Below are positions 1-8,701 of a stretch of DNA of 64,000 nt, piece after piece. The stretch is taken from contig JANXAQ010000144.1 in NCBI GenBank assembly GCA_025062105.1, forward strand, positions 1 to 64,000. The letters run 5' to 3'. The stretch is from Thermoguttaceae bacterium (lineage in GTDB: Bacteria; Planctomycetota; Planctomycetia; Pirellulales; Thermoguttaceae). A program made the translations under genes and the position numbers. Under the pieces are notes generated by a model. It ran no database searches. It saw only the letters and a program-made list of their open reading frames with translations, and was not told the DNA's origin. Numbering within the stretch: position 1 is the stretch's first letter; each line of letters opens with the position of its first letter.

Positions 1-97
1 CCCAATAGATAGTAGGTGTTCGGATAGAAGCACCAAACGGCTATAGAAGCAAAACTCCATAAAGTTCACTATATGTTCAGGATTTTGCAGCGGTTCC
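1..97 (-). repeat. Family A MITE-like element, cut by the window edge
   Basis: This is the last half of a family A element. It reads from the palindromic core flank through the conserved TTCACTATATGTTCAGGATT segment to the terminal inverted repeat, TGCAGCGGTTCC (consensus TGCAGAGGTTCC). The other half lies outside the window. Confidence 0.85.
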
Positions 98-166
98 CAA
101 ATTAAACTGGGGCTTTCCCAGAAAACTGCCTCTCTGTTAAGTCAGATAGGTTTATTTGGTAATTCA

Positions 167-480
167 TCAATAATAGACCGTTTGCCAGGGTGGATAGTCC
201 TTCGGCAGCATCCGCCACGGACAACCAGACCAGACAATGTAAAACATGCCGTTGAGCACTGCCCTCATGTCAACTTGACGTGGCCGCCCCCCGTCCATTG
301 GTATCTACATCACCGGTTTTCTCTACAAGATGTTGGCGTCTCGCCAGCCGGATCATCCTCACCGATGGCGTGTGCGGGAAGATGTGTAGATACTCATGCC
401 CGCGGTCGGGCCGGAGCAATCAACCGGGCGATCGTCTACCATTGAGAATCCGTCCGATCGGATGGATAAACCCGTTTCAT
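167..480 (-). pseudogene. IS5-family transposase remnant (N-terminal part)
   Basis: Read on the minus strand from an ATG at 480, the frame opens with YPSDRTDSQW and IARLIAPARP, the usual N-terminus of IS5-type transposases. After an interruption it resumes with [20 protein letters not shown] and [20 protein letters not shown], which match the conserved block of the same family. The frame is broken by an internal TAG after SQW and by other stops, and two TGA codons end it right after VYY, so the catalytic DDE domain is missing. About 110 bp (roughly 293-403) separate PARP from GGRPR, which are normally adjacent; this insert carries the inverted repeat GTATCTACA (301-309) / TGTAGATAC (385-393). 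It is a dead fragment, but it shows that IS5-type elements were active here. Confidence 0.78.
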
Positions 481-735
481 CGCAGCAGTGCTTTGCTTGG
501 GGGATAAAATCCATTTCCTAACCTACCTGGACGCCTTAAATACGCAGCTTTCCCCGCCTGTCAAGCCCTTTTCAAACACGCTCTTAGAATCCAGAGCATT
601 CGGAAATTTGGGTTAGGTGCGGGCAGAGGCGTTTTTCCACGAAGGGGGGATTGTAGAACCAAGCAGTTGGGGTAATCTGAACGATGGGAATTGGGCGATG
701 GATGGGGAGGCAGCTTAAAGCGAAAGGGGTGAGCC

Positions 736-2130
736 ATGCGCGAAATCCTCTTTGAATATGAACTAAATCCCACGACATGGGTTTATATCTCTTCTTTGAT
801 GACCATTGGGATTTTTTTTAAATTCGGTCGGTTTTGGAGTATCCGGAACCTGGATCTCATGCTGCTGATAGGGTTTGCTCCAGGGCTATTGATGGTAGCG
901 CCCCACCGGGCGGAGTGGGTACAGCAATTTGGGTATGGCTGGCTTTTTACGGTCAGCGGTCTGATGCTCATTCGGATGCTGTTGGATACGCTTATGGTCC
1001 GTCGGCCGCTGTTGGAACCGAACTTGTCGGCAAGTGGTTTGACGTTTACCTGTATTGCGATGTTGGTCTTTTTAACGACCAATGTGATCACCCAGTCGCT
1101 TAAAGAAAGCGAGGTCACTGGGGCGGTATTAGCCGACCATCTTTTGCAGAAAAAGGAATTACCCGAAACAGCACCTGTCGCCGAACGGTCCACGGTGGGG
1201 TATCCGTTGTTCCATATTTTTGCCAGCTACTCCGATCGTCCTCTCCCCAAACAGACCCCACCCGAACAGGTGGAGCGAGCCTTGATTCGTCGGGCGGTTA
1301 CCCGTTCTGTAGCTGTTCTGGCCCACTTGGCCGTGGTCCTCGGCCTAATTGTGATCGGATACCGGCATTTTGAAAATATGCACACTGGTATCGCCATGGC
1401 CTCTCTCTATCTGCTGTTACCCTATACTGCCCAGACGACGCCCCGGCTGGATCATGTGCTACCCGCCGCCTTGTTGGTCTGGGCAGCCGAAGCCTACCGA
1501 CGACCGGCTATTGCTGGCACGTTGATCGGGTTGGCCGCCAGCTTCATCTTCTATCCGCTTCTGCTGGTGCCGTTATGGTGTGGCTATTACTGGCGCCGCG
1601 GACGATGGCGCTTCGTAATTGCGGTAGGCACAGTGCTGCTGGTGATGACGCTATCCTTACTGCTGTTCTCCAAAGATCGAGAGACTTTTCTGAGCCAACT
1701 CCGGCAGATGTATGCTTTGGAAGAGATGCGAGAAATATTTCACAGTAAACCTGCTACGGAACAGGTGGCTGGGTTTTGGCATTTCCATATCGCCTATTAC
1801 CGGATTCCGGTTTTTGTGGCGATTGTAGTGCTAGCAGGGAGTCTGGCTATTTGGCCCCCCCAGAAAAATTATGCTACGTTGTTGAGTTGTTCAGGTGCGG
1901 TGATGCTGGCAAGCCAATTTTGGCACATGCCGGGCGGCGGGACCTACTTGAACTGGTATCTGCCGTGGACGATCCTAATGATATTTCGCCCAAACCTGGA
2001 AGACCGAATTGCCCCCAGTGCAGTCGTCCCAGCCGAAGCCACGTGGTTGGTCCACCTTTTGCCAGCTTTACGAGCTAAAACCGGTTCTGCTGGCTCCCTT
2101 AGTCCACCCGGTGGTCGGCCTTCTTCTTAA
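736..2130 (+). CDS. Conserved planctomycete multi-pass membrane protein
   Basis: The product has 464 residues and about ten hydrophobic segments, clustered at residues 15-105, 120-140, 190-290 and 350-430. Its start is set by an AAAGGGGTGA ribosome site just before the ATG. The central part (bulky hydrophobics around GTLIGLAASFIFYPLLLVP) resembles the GT-C / DUF2029 style of polytopic membrane proteins, but I see no catalytic signature, so no reaction is assigned. The N-terminus (ELNPTTWVYISSL, RPLLEPNLSASGLTF) has the look of a family conserved in Pirellulales. The last 40 residues after FRPNLEDR are low-complexity. No close neighbour suggests a pathway. Confidence 0.8.
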   Translation: MREILFEYELNPTTWVYISSLMTIGIFFKFGRFWSIRNLDLMLLIGFAPGLLMVAPHRAEWVQQFGYGWLFTVSGLMLIRMLLDTLMVRRPLLEPNLSASGLTFTCIAMLVFLTTNVITQSLKESEVTGAVLADHLLQKKELPETAPVAERSTVGYPLFHIFASYSDRPLPKQTPPEQVERALIRRAVTRSVAVLAHLAVVLGLIVIGYRHFENMHTGIAMASLYLLLPYTAQTTPRLDHVLPAALLVWAAEAYRRPAIAGTLIGLAASFIFYPLLLVPLWCGYYWRRGRWRFVIAVGTVLLVMTLSLLLFSKDRETFLSQLRQMYALEEMREIFHSKPATEQVAGFWHFHIAYYRIPVFVAIVVLAGSLAIWPPQKNYATLLSCSGAVMLASQFWHMPGGGTYLNWYLPWTILMIFRPNLEDRIAPSAVVPAEATWLVHLLPALRAKTGSAGSLSPPGGRPSS

Positions 2131-2299
2131 CCCCGCTGCCAGCCGGATAGGTACCTTAGCCAAGCAAAACCTGCCCCCCAGTGCTCTGTTTCTGCCTACA
2201 CCAGCTGCCAAACTCGCCGTTCTAACCGAGCTTCTCATGGGAGCTGGTTAAGGACTGAGGCTCCTGGGGAGCCCTTGCAACATCCGAACCCTCTAGTGA

Positions 2300-2447
2300 C
2301 TCAACTTTTGCCAATTTTTCTAACTTGGCTTGCCTCCAAGAGTTAGGGCGAACGCTCCTTTTGTGGATGCAAATTCCTAAGTCCAATAATTACAGGGACT
2401 TCGCGTTTTCCTCTTTTTGGCAAGAGGCCAAAATGGCAAAAGTCGAA
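2300..2447. repeat. Family B MITE-like element with 7-bp target duplication
   Basis: The element has ends CTCAACTTTTGCC and GGCAAAAGTCGAA (consensus CTCGACTTTTGCC / GGCAAAAGTCGAG). It is flanked by the direct repeat CTAGTGA at 2293-2299 and 2448-2454, as expected of a transposed unit. Confidence 0.88.
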
Positions 2448-2456
2448 CTAGTGAAG

Positions 2457-2663
2457 GAACCTCTACAAAATCCTGAGGAACTTCTGCATAATTCAAAGGA
2501 GATATTTTTATCCCATTTTGGCTCTCCTTCCTCTCGCACAATATATAGAGCTGCTAGCGTTGCTACCAGCCAATATATAGTACCTGTCAGGTATGCCAAC
2601 CGAACGGCTATGAAATCAAAAGTTCACAAAGTGCACTATATGTTCGGATTTTCCAGAGGTTAC
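2457..2663 (-). repeat. Family A element (complete) preceded by a family A end fragment
   Basis: Positions 2457-2476 are the first 20 bp of a forward family A copy. A complete reverse copy follows directly (2477-2663), from GGAACTTCTGCAT to CCAGAGGTTAC with the central GCTAGCGTTGCTA core. This looks like one copy inserted into or beside another. Confidence 0.82.
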
Positions 2664-3275
2664 TCGATATATCGCCAGAAAAGTTTCGAAAACCCCGCAT
2701 TACCTGAGCTCCCAAATGATCTTTCCTAAAGGCTGCAATTTCTCCAAATTAACAATTAGCTTCTTCTAAAAGATTTTAAAAGGTTTGTTATCCCCCCGTT
2801 GGGAACAATCATTTGCTGCCGTTGTAAGGCTAAATCCATCGCAAAGCGGAAGATAACAGCGAATTGAAGGAGAGGCGGAGGATACCAAAATAGTGTAAAA
2901 GAATCACCTTTAAATTATGGGGGGATGGCCAGGTTCTTTGGGCAACTGGTGACTGGGCTCCTTCTCCCTGGTTGCAAAAGGACCGAACTTTGGCAAAAAA
3001 GGAAGTTTGGGATTGTTAGGAAAGAGAAAGACTCTTATGATGGGGCCGTCCTTGGTTTTCCGCCCAGTGGCCGGGGAGGCTGGTTTGGAGCAAAGCCTCA
3101 CTGGTCTGGGGGGACCAATGTTAGAACTTAGATCATTTAACCTGGCGGCTCGTTTTCGTAGCTATGAAGGCTATGAAGACGCCGGGTGTAGACCGCGGAA
3201 CCCTCTGTTTGGCCTCGCACATGCGGCGAATAGGTTGTGCAACCGGAGAAACGACTGGTGGGAGGAGAGTAAGGA
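2664..3275. other. Intergenic stretch without a recognisable gene
   Basis: I see no repeat of families A-E here. A 68-codon frame at 2925-3131 has no clear ribosome site and no recognisable content. The last 15 bp carry the GGAGGAG ribosome site (3261-3267) of the next gene. Confidence 0.5.
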
Positions 3276-4097
3276 ATGGCAAAACCGGTGTGGAACGGAC
3301 TCCGGAGTCTCATTTTATTAGGGACTCTTTTGCTCTTACCGGTAACTGCTATGGTAGGGCTTGAGCAACTGCTACCGTCTGCCTATTGGATATGGAATGC
3401 CTCCTGGGGGATAAAATTGGCATCAGCTCGGGAGCAATCCTCCCCCTTTCGAAGGCAGGAGCGAGGCACAAGCCAAGGGGATAAAAATCAGATAATAGAT
3501 CAAAATGATCGAGATTTTTGGGCACATCCATCTTATGGCGAACTCTCACAAAGAAGTAGCCAGAAAGATCCATCCCGGAAGAACACCGGCCTAGACCACC
3601 CCCTGCCAAAAGGAAGAACTAACCCCGCGGAAGTTGCCCTCCTTTCTACCCCTCAAAGTGAGGTAAGATTTGCACTCAACCGGAGGTCCAGAAAAACAGA
3701 AAATCCTCTGCTGGACTCCGGGGGGAGTAGAAATTACCTCGTGGAGGGAATAAATTCCCAATTTAGTAGGGATATACCCCCCTTTTTAGACTACTCTTCG
3801 AAAACATCGGAACAGAGGGGGCAGTTGCCGGAGCCTTGGCAGAAAGATTGCCAACAGTTCGGTCGATATTTGGAACAATTAGGGGCCACCGAATGGTCCG
3901 TAGAACGATGGGGCTTGGGATTCTATCGAGCCTCTTGTCGGGTGCGGGTATTGCCCAGAGGCACTTTATGGAGTCGGCATTTCGAGGCCACAGGGACCGA
4001 GGCGTCCGAAGCAATGGCAAAACTACTGGAGCAGGTGGTGGGATGGCGGGAGGAAAGATCGGGTGGAAGCTATCCCCCTGAAATGGGCGCTCCATAG
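3276..4097 (+). CDS. Membrane-anchored protein of unknown function upstream of scpB
   Basis: The product has 273 residues. The start is fixed by GGAGGAG eight bases upstream. There is one N-terminal hydrophobic segment (about residues 10-32), then a long polar, low-complexity stretch (50-175) rich in S, R, Q and N. A compact C-terminal domain follows (about 190-262), containing LGATEWSVERWG, FYRASCRVRV and a helix ending LLEQVVGWREE. That C-terminal block looks like a small planctomycete-specific alpha/beta domain that I cannot name. The protein would be inserted in the cytoplasmic membrane with most of its chain on one side. It lies 148 bp upstream of scpB on the same strand, so co-transcription is possible. 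Confidence 0.7.
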   Translation: MAKPVWNGLRSLILLGTLLLLPVTAMVGLEQLLPSAYWIWNASWGIKLASAREQSSPFRRQERGTSQGDKNQIIDQNDRDFWAHPSYGELSQRSSQKDPSRKNTGLDHPLPKGRTNPAEVALLSTPQSEVRFALNRRSRKTENPLLDSGGSRNYLVEGINSQFSRDIPPFLDYSSKTSEQRGQLPEPWQKDCQQFGRYLEQLGATEWSVERWGLGFYRASCRVRVLPRGTLWSRHFEATGTEASEAMAKLLEQVVGWREERSGGSYPPEMGAP

Positions 4098-4245
4098 ATA
4101 GCAAAAATAAAAATTCTCCGAACCTTCCAGGAGCACTTCTTGAAACTCTCTTTGGATGGTACAGTGAGGAAAAGAGAGAAAAAAACGGACTCAGCTCCTG
4201 TGGGGGCTTGTCAACTGGATAGAAACCTGGCTAGGCTATGAAAAA

Positions 4246-5067
4246 ATGGACCGAAGGGGACTTTGCCTACCCATTCGGCTAGGAAGTGTCGCGGGACGGT
4301 ATTGTGTTCCTGGCAGGCTATTGGAGCAGCCTACCAGGAGCCACCAAAGCATTGGAGAGGAGATTTTTGAGAAAGGAGAAGTACCCAAGGGGCTATCGGT
4401 GCGGGAAAGGACGCCCGGCCTGGCGAGATTAGAAGCGGTGTTATTTTTAGCCGAAGAACCTTTAACCAGTCGAAAAATTGCTCAGTTGGCTGGGTTAGAC
4501 GATGCTACGCAAGCGCGGACCCTTATCCGAATATTGAATCGGTTATATGATGAAGAAGGCCGAGCATTTCGGGTCGAGGAGGTAGCTGGGGGATTTCAAT
4601 TACTAACCCGGCCTCAATTTGCCCCCTGGCTTCGGCGGTGGGCCGGATCCGAACGGCAGCTATGCCTGTCTAGCCCCGCATTAGAAACACTAGCGGTGAT
4701 AGCCTATCGCCAGCCGGTGCTGCGAGCAGAAATCGAAGCAATTCGGGGCGTCCAATGTGCTGAAATTCTCCGCCAATTGATGGACCAGGATTTGATCCGG
4801 ATGGTTGGCCGGTCCCAGGAATTAGGACGCCCCTTTTTATACGGAACTACCAAACGATTCCTCCAACTTTTCGGACTTCGCCATTTGCAGGAACTTCCCC
4901 CAGTGGAAACCTGCCAGCCAACAACGCAGTCTCAACCACAACCTTCCTTGGAAACGCAAATCACTCAACAAGAAGTTATAGGTATTCAACCTGCCATTGT
5001 AGTTGAAACGAGTAATGATCAAGGAGTAGAACGTGACCACTCAACTGACCAATCCTATGACACTTGA
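4246..5067 (+). CDS. scpB: Segregation and condensation protein B (ScpB)
   Basis: ScpB is the winged-helix subunit of the SMC-ScpA-ScpB condensin that compacts and segregates chromosomes. The family core starts near residue 58 (LARLEAVLFLAEEPLTSRKIA). It runs through the second winged helix with LETLAVIAYRQPVLRAEIEA and ends at GRPFLYGTTKRFLQLFGL, which is diagnostic. The product is 273 residues against about 180-200 usually: there is an N-terminal extension of about 50 residues and a 60-residue Q/T-rich tail. An in-frame GTG at 4399, six bases after AAGGGG, gives a start much closer to the core and may be the true one. The 3' end overlaps the start of the next gene by 35 bp, so the two are translationally linked. 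I see no scpA or smc nearby. Confidence 0.93.
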   Translation: MDRRGLCLPIRLGSVAGRYCVPGRLLEQPTRSHQSIGEEIFEKGEVPKGLSVRERTPGLARLEAVLFLAEEPLTSRKIAQLAGLDDATQARTLIRILNRLYDEEGRAFRVEEVAGGFQLLTRPQFAPWLRRWAGSERQLCLSSPALETLAVIAYRQPVLRAEIEAIRGVQCAEILRQLMDQDLIRMVGRSQELGRPFLYGTTKRFLQLFGLRHLQELPPVETCQPTTQSQPQPSLETQITQQEVIGIQPAIVVETSNDQGVERDHSTDQSYDT

Positions 5068-5386
5068 ACAGTTCCAGAGTTTCTGTGTTGCTGGATGGGG
5101 AGACCTTCAAAACTTTGCTCCCCGCCCTGCCCGAGATGACGATCTAGACGAAGACTTCGACGACGAAGACTTCGAGGACGAAGACGAAGATTGGGACGAA
5201 GACGAAGACTGGGACGAAGACGAAGATTGGGAAGAAGTCCCTGAAGACGAAGAAGAGGAAGAAGATAACGAAGAGGAAGAAGAGGACGAAGATTGGGAAG
5301 AAGACGAAGATTGGGAAGAAGACGAAGACTGGGACGAAGATGAAGATTGGGAAGATGAAGAAGAGGAATCCGAGGAAGAAGAATAA
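5033..5386 (+). CDS. Small, extremely acidic DEDEDW-repeat protein
   Basis: The product has 117 residues from a GTG start (109 from the in-frame ATG at 5057) and overlaps the scpB 3' end. The first 35 residues are ordinary (LEQFQSFCVAGWGDLQNFAP). The rest is almost only D, E and W in tandem units of the form DEDEDW / EEDEDW. The matching DNA is an approximate 18-bp tandem repeat, but synonymous changes (GAC/GAT, GAA/GAG) keep the amino-acid pattern, which argues for selection on protein. Regularly spaced Trp in an acidic chain suggests a disordered, DNA-mimic-like or cation-binding tail; this is inference. An intrinsic terminator follows 88 bp later. The long serine-rich frame on the opposite strand is its mirror image. 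Linkage to scpB hints at a nucleoid role, unproven. Confidence 0.75.
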   Translation: MTTQLTNPMTLEQFQSFCVAGWGDLQNFAPRPARDDDLDEDFDDEDFEDEDEDWDEDEDWDEDEDWEEVPEDEEEEEDNEEEEEDEDWEEDEDWEEDEDWDEDEDWEDEEEESEEEE

Positions 5387-5473
5387 ACCTCGGTAATCCT
5401 TCCCACTCTCCTAGTCTGCCGGCCAAATCAGTACGAAAACGTTGCGTTTGCCGGAAAAAAACCGGACGTCGCT

Positions 5474-5497
5474 CGGCCCAATGGGGCCGTTTTTATT
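5474..5497 (+). terminator. Intrinsic terminator of the scpB / acidic-protein transcript
   Basis: A perfect 6-bp GC stem, CGGCCC (5474-5479) and GGGCCG (5484-5489), has an AATG loop and is followed directly by TTTTTATT. Confidence 0.85.
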
Positions 5498-5672
5498 CAT
5501 CGACGTGATGTCCAACTAAAATTGCAGCGGATCGGTTGCTCCTTCTGGTCATTGCCGCGAAAGCATAAGTCAGCTTGTGCAGAGTTTTTCGGAGGAGAAA
5601 ATCCTCCGGATCCGTACCCCGTGGGGGTTAACTGGTGCGAAAGAGGGCTTCTGCCTATTTCCCCCGAGTACT

Positions 5673-5860
5673 GGAACCTTTGCATAATTGATCTGCACAA
5701 TTCAAAGGATATCTTTTGATATCCTCTGGCACTCCTCACCTCGGATTCTATATGTAAGGAGGCTAGAACCGCTAGCATCCTACATATAGTAGCGGGGCGA
5801 TAGGGTAGGCTAATGCTTATGTTCATATAGCTAATCATATGTCCATCATGTGTGGAGATT
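5673..5860 (-). repeat. Degenerate family A element
   Basis: It starts GGAACCTTTGCATAATT. It keeps the GAACCGCTAGCATCC core and the ATATAGTAG block, but the far end is strongly mutated, so this is probably an old copy. Confidence 0.7.
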
Positions 5861-6565
5861 TTTAATAATTGTTTTCTATATATAAAAATTTGTTTACTAA
5901 TCCTCTGAATACAAGCAACCCCTCGGCCAAATCAAAGACGAACCCCCGTTTTTCAGGGTAGAGCTTTTCCATTCCTCGGTGCTCCGCTTCAATTACACCG
6001 CATCGTTCAATACGTCCTATCGCCTTTGAATGAAAGAGAATCCAGCTTGGGAAAAGGATCCTCTTAAACAGAAAGTCCCATAGTTTCGCTCCTTTGGGCA
6101 AAAGCCACATTAAAGAAGGAGGGAGCTGATTTTTTTGGTCCAAGATAGCTAGAGTTAGTCCCCAGTCTAATCGAACTGCTTCTTGCCGGCACCGCAGGAA
6201 ACAAGGGACCCGTTTTCTAGATTCCCGGAGCTATGACTCTCTGCAAGGAGTGTAGGTCCCTAAAGCGTTTTGGTCTCTATATCAGGAAAACAGGTAGATG
6301 CGGAGCAACGTTGGAATTCCAAAGGTCAGGCTTATTTTGTCTATCCTTATTTTGCGCAATTGATCCAGAGCATTTCAGCCACACCCGAAGTAGGCTAATG
6401 GAGAAGTTTTTCCCGGTTTTGCTAGGGCTTTATCTGTTGCATTTGAACTGAGACACCAAAAGCGTCTCAACAATCCGGAACAATCTCGAAAAACCGTTAT
6501 CTCAGCACAATTCAAAAACTTGGCGTTCCTGCGCAAGCAAGTATTCATTTGTTTCGGTAAAAAGC
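5861..6565. other. Non-coding stretch, no gene recognised
   Basis: Two short frames (minus 5862-6143, plus 6233-6451) have no ribosome site, no recognisable motif and no family resemblance. I see no repeat of the five families either. Confidence 0.45.
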
Positions 6566-6591
6566 CTTGCCCAATTCAAGGAGATATTTTT

Positions 6592-6779
6592 GGAACTTCT
6601 GCATAATTCGAGAAAGATGTCTTTATACTATCTTGGATCCCACTGCTCCTACCCAATATATTGTGTTATCAGCACTGCTAGCACCTACATATAGTAGTTA
6701 TTTCGGTGGTGCAGCTAAGCCCTACGGAATCAGAAATTCATAAAGTTCATTATATGTTCAGTATTTTGCAGAGATTTCT
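6592..6779 (-). repeat. Family A element, inner copy 1, with TTTT target duplication
   Basis: Its ends are GGAACTTCTGCA and GCAGAGATTTC. TTTT occurs on both sides (6588-6591, 6780-6783). Confidence 0.85.
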
Positions 6780-6786
6780 TTTATAG

Positions 6787-6964
6787 GAACCTCTGCATAA
6801 TTCAAGGGGGATATTTTTATACCATTTGGGATGCCATCCCTCTAACACAACATATAGAGCTGCAACATTGTTAGCACCCAATAGATAGTAGATTTCCAGA
6901 TAGGAGAATCAACCGGCTATAGAGACAAAAGTTCACTACATGTTCAGGATTTTGCAGAGGTTCC
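6787..6964 (-). repeat. Family A element, inner copy 2, with TATA target duplication
   Basis: Its ends are perfect, GGAACCTCTGCA and TGCAGAGGTTCC. TATA flanks both sides (6783-6786, 6965-6968). Confidence 0.9.
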
Positions 6965-7127
6965 TATACTATTTCGCTTTACACTTTCTCTAATCTACAA
7001 GCCATATCGCTGCTAAGGGTGCTAGTATCCCACAGATAGTTGATGTTCGGCGGGAAAACGAAACAGCCAGAACATTAAAAGCTCAAATTCACTATCCATT
7101 GTTCAGTATTTTCCAAAGTTCCTCTAG

Positions 7128-7422
7128 TTCGATTTTGCCAATTCTTTCTAACTTGTTTTACCTTCAAGAGTTATGGCGTTCACGCCTTTTGTGCAGACAT
7201 TTTGGAAATCTTTCCTCTAACACAACATATAGAGTTGCAACATGGCTAGCACCCAATATATAGTAGGTGTTCGAATAGAAGAATCGAACGGCTATAGAAA
7301 CAAAAGTCCATAAAGTTCACTACATGTTCAGGATTTTGCAGAGGTTCCTTTGCTAATTCCAATAATGCCATGGCCATAAAGCTTTCTCCTTTCGGCAGGA
7401 AACCAAATTGGCAAAAGTCGAG
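7128..7422. repeat. Family B element interrupted by a partial family A element
   Basis: The B halves are 7128-7196 (TTCGATTTTGCCAATT onward) and 7349-7422 (ending GGCAAAAGTCGAGT). Between them, 7197-7348 is a reverse family A copy lacking its first 40 bp or so and ending TGCAGAGGTTCC. Confidence 0.82.
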
Positions 7423-7674
7423 TTGAGTCTATCCTATATGTTTCCCACTTGGCCGGGAACAAGCCTCGATTCCCGCGTGCCGACAGAGACAATGGCGAGA
7501 ACGTTATGGAGTAAAACAAACTCCTCTCTCTACTCCGGTAAGCTTTTAGAGTTACGCAAGGGCAGCCTGATTAGACCTTACCCCCTTTAAAGCGCAAATT
7601 GCCCCTTCTAGGAGCAGACGTGATTTCGCTTCCCCCGATCGGTTTATAGGCCTCAAAAAATTTTTATTTAAGGC

Positions 7675-7702
7675 TAGACAAGCATTAAAAAATAAGTATG
7701 AT
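7675..7702 (+). promoter_or_regulatory. Sigma-70-type promoter of an RNA candidate
   Basis: TAGACA (7675-7680) and TATGAT (7697-7702) are separated by 16 bp and preceded by an A/T-rich UP-like tract (about 7654-7670). No open reading frame follows, so the transcript is probably an RNA. Confidence 0.6.
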
Positions 7703-7708
7703 AGATAT

Positions 7709-8016
7709 TTAAAAGTTTGGACGTAACATTTCGGCCGAGTAAAAAGCTCCCGATGCCGCCGGCCTCACGGGAGGCTCATTGGCACAGACACCGATGGCAG
7801 AGGAGGAAACTTTGCCATTCACTCCGCGGGGAGCCAACTTTTAGGTGGGCTGACTGCGGGGGTAAAAATGTCGGTTAATCGGCTTAGCCCCTTATCCTGG
7901 CGGTCTCCCGCCGGATAGAGGGACAAATAAACTCTCCTCGCAATAGGGGAGAAAAAAATCATTTCACACTTTTCGCTTCAAGAGTCATTGTTTGCGGACC
8001 TGCTGAGCGGGTTTTT
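7709..8016 (+). ncRNA. Candidate structured non-coding RNA of about 300 nt
   Basis: The segment is GC-rich between AT-rich flanks, has a promoter in front and ends in an intrinsic terminator. Several strong helices are readable by eye. CTCCCG and CGGGAG enclose a 15-nt loop near 7747-7773. GGCAGAG and CTTTGCC enclose a GAGGAAA loop near 7796-7816. A roughly 10-bp stem, ATCC-GGCGG with CCGCC-GGAT, lies near 7893-7915. CTCTCC and GGGGAG lie near 7932-7951. No start codon with a ribosome site opens a sensible frame. I could not match it to RNase P RNA (no GAGGAAAGTCC), tmRNA (no T-arm end), SRP RNA or the common riboswitches. It may be a housekeeping RNA with unusual sequence, or new. Confidence 0.5.
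7999..8016 (+). terminator. Intrinsic terminator ending the RNA candidate
   Basis: CCTGC (7999-8003) and GCGGG (8007-8011), which pair with one G-T, are followed by five T. The stem is short, so this is moderately supported. Confidence 0.5.
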
Positions 8017-8190
8017 AATGGTTGCTTTCTGAACTGGGTAACCACACAGGAAAAGGAAACGGGGGATCTGGAAGAGTGTTTTGCTTGCGCTGAATGCCGA
8101 TCCAGTAAGGCAGTCGGCTTCTGAAGACGAGTTTTTCCCGTTTTGGCCTTCTGCCGAAGGGGAATAACTTCTCGGATTTTTTTGGGTTAA

Positions 8191-8275
8191 GAAATTAAGT
8201 TAAGAAATTAGGTGACTAACAGGAAGTTCGTCGTAACACCTGAGGCAAAGGGATTGGGGAACTGGCAAAAGTTGA
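8191..8275. repeat. Family B right-half fragment
   Basis: It contains AAATTAGGTGACTAACAGG, AAGTTCGTCGTAAC and a GGCAAAAGTTGAAC end, as in full family B copies. The left half is absent. Confidence 0.6.
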
Positions 8276-8424
8276 ACGACAAGACTCTACTGAAAAGGGG
8301 ATTTTCACCAGAAAAGAACAGTGTACTTTCCTGAATTCTAATGCCCGATTTTCCAGGACCATCGATGGAAAGGGCAGTTAGTCCTAAAGCCACTAAGAAA
8401 CCATAATTTCAGGACAGCCTCTGA

Positions 8425-8580
8425 GAGGCTGTCCGAAAAAGCATTTTCTATGAAGGGAGGTTTCCTCCCTGAATTCCGCAGGATCCCTTAAATCCCTGTT
8501 TTTAAGGTGTCTGAAGGATAGGATCCGGTCGGCCAAAACCGATTGGGAACCAGCCAAATCCCCAATTTTAGGACACCCTC
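8425..8580 (+). repeat. Family C MITE-like element with TGA target duplication
   Basis: The ends are GAGGCTGTCCGAAAAAG and TTTTAGGACACCCTC. TGA lies on both sides (8422-8424, 8581-8583). The sequence just before it (AGGACAGCCTC) is the end of another, lost family C copy. Confidence 0.85.
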
Positions 8581-8701
8581 TGAGAGGTTGGTATTGGGGA
8601 AGTTGGAGTTGTTGAAAGTAGCTACGGTTTCTGGCTGCCGGTCGATCTACCTAAAAGGAGAATTGGCACCTGGAAGATCTATGGCCTCTTCTCTGTTCCG
8701 G

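Larger units (their letters stand above)
6566..7127 (-). repeat. Family A element split by two further family A insertions
   Basis: The outer copy is represented by 6566-6591 (AATTCAAGGAGATATTTTT) and 6965-7127 (TATACTATTTCG to TTTTCCAAAGTTCC). Joined together, the two parts give a normal family A element. The interruption consists of two whole family A copies, listed separately. Confidence 0.85.

Noticed and set aside
2009-2251. C-terminal extension of the first membrane protein by frameshift
   Set aside because: The shifted frame has no membrane or domain character that would continue the protein.
5107-5406. Serine-rich open frame on the minus strand
   Set aside because: It is the mirror of the GAC/GAA/GAT repeats of the acidic protein; codon pattern and the terminator support only the plus strand.
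7709-8016. c-di-AMP riboswitch, RNase P RNA or tmRNA identity for the RNA candidate
   Set aside because: The diagnostic conserved blocks of each (as I know them) are not found; no downstream gene fits a riboswitch.
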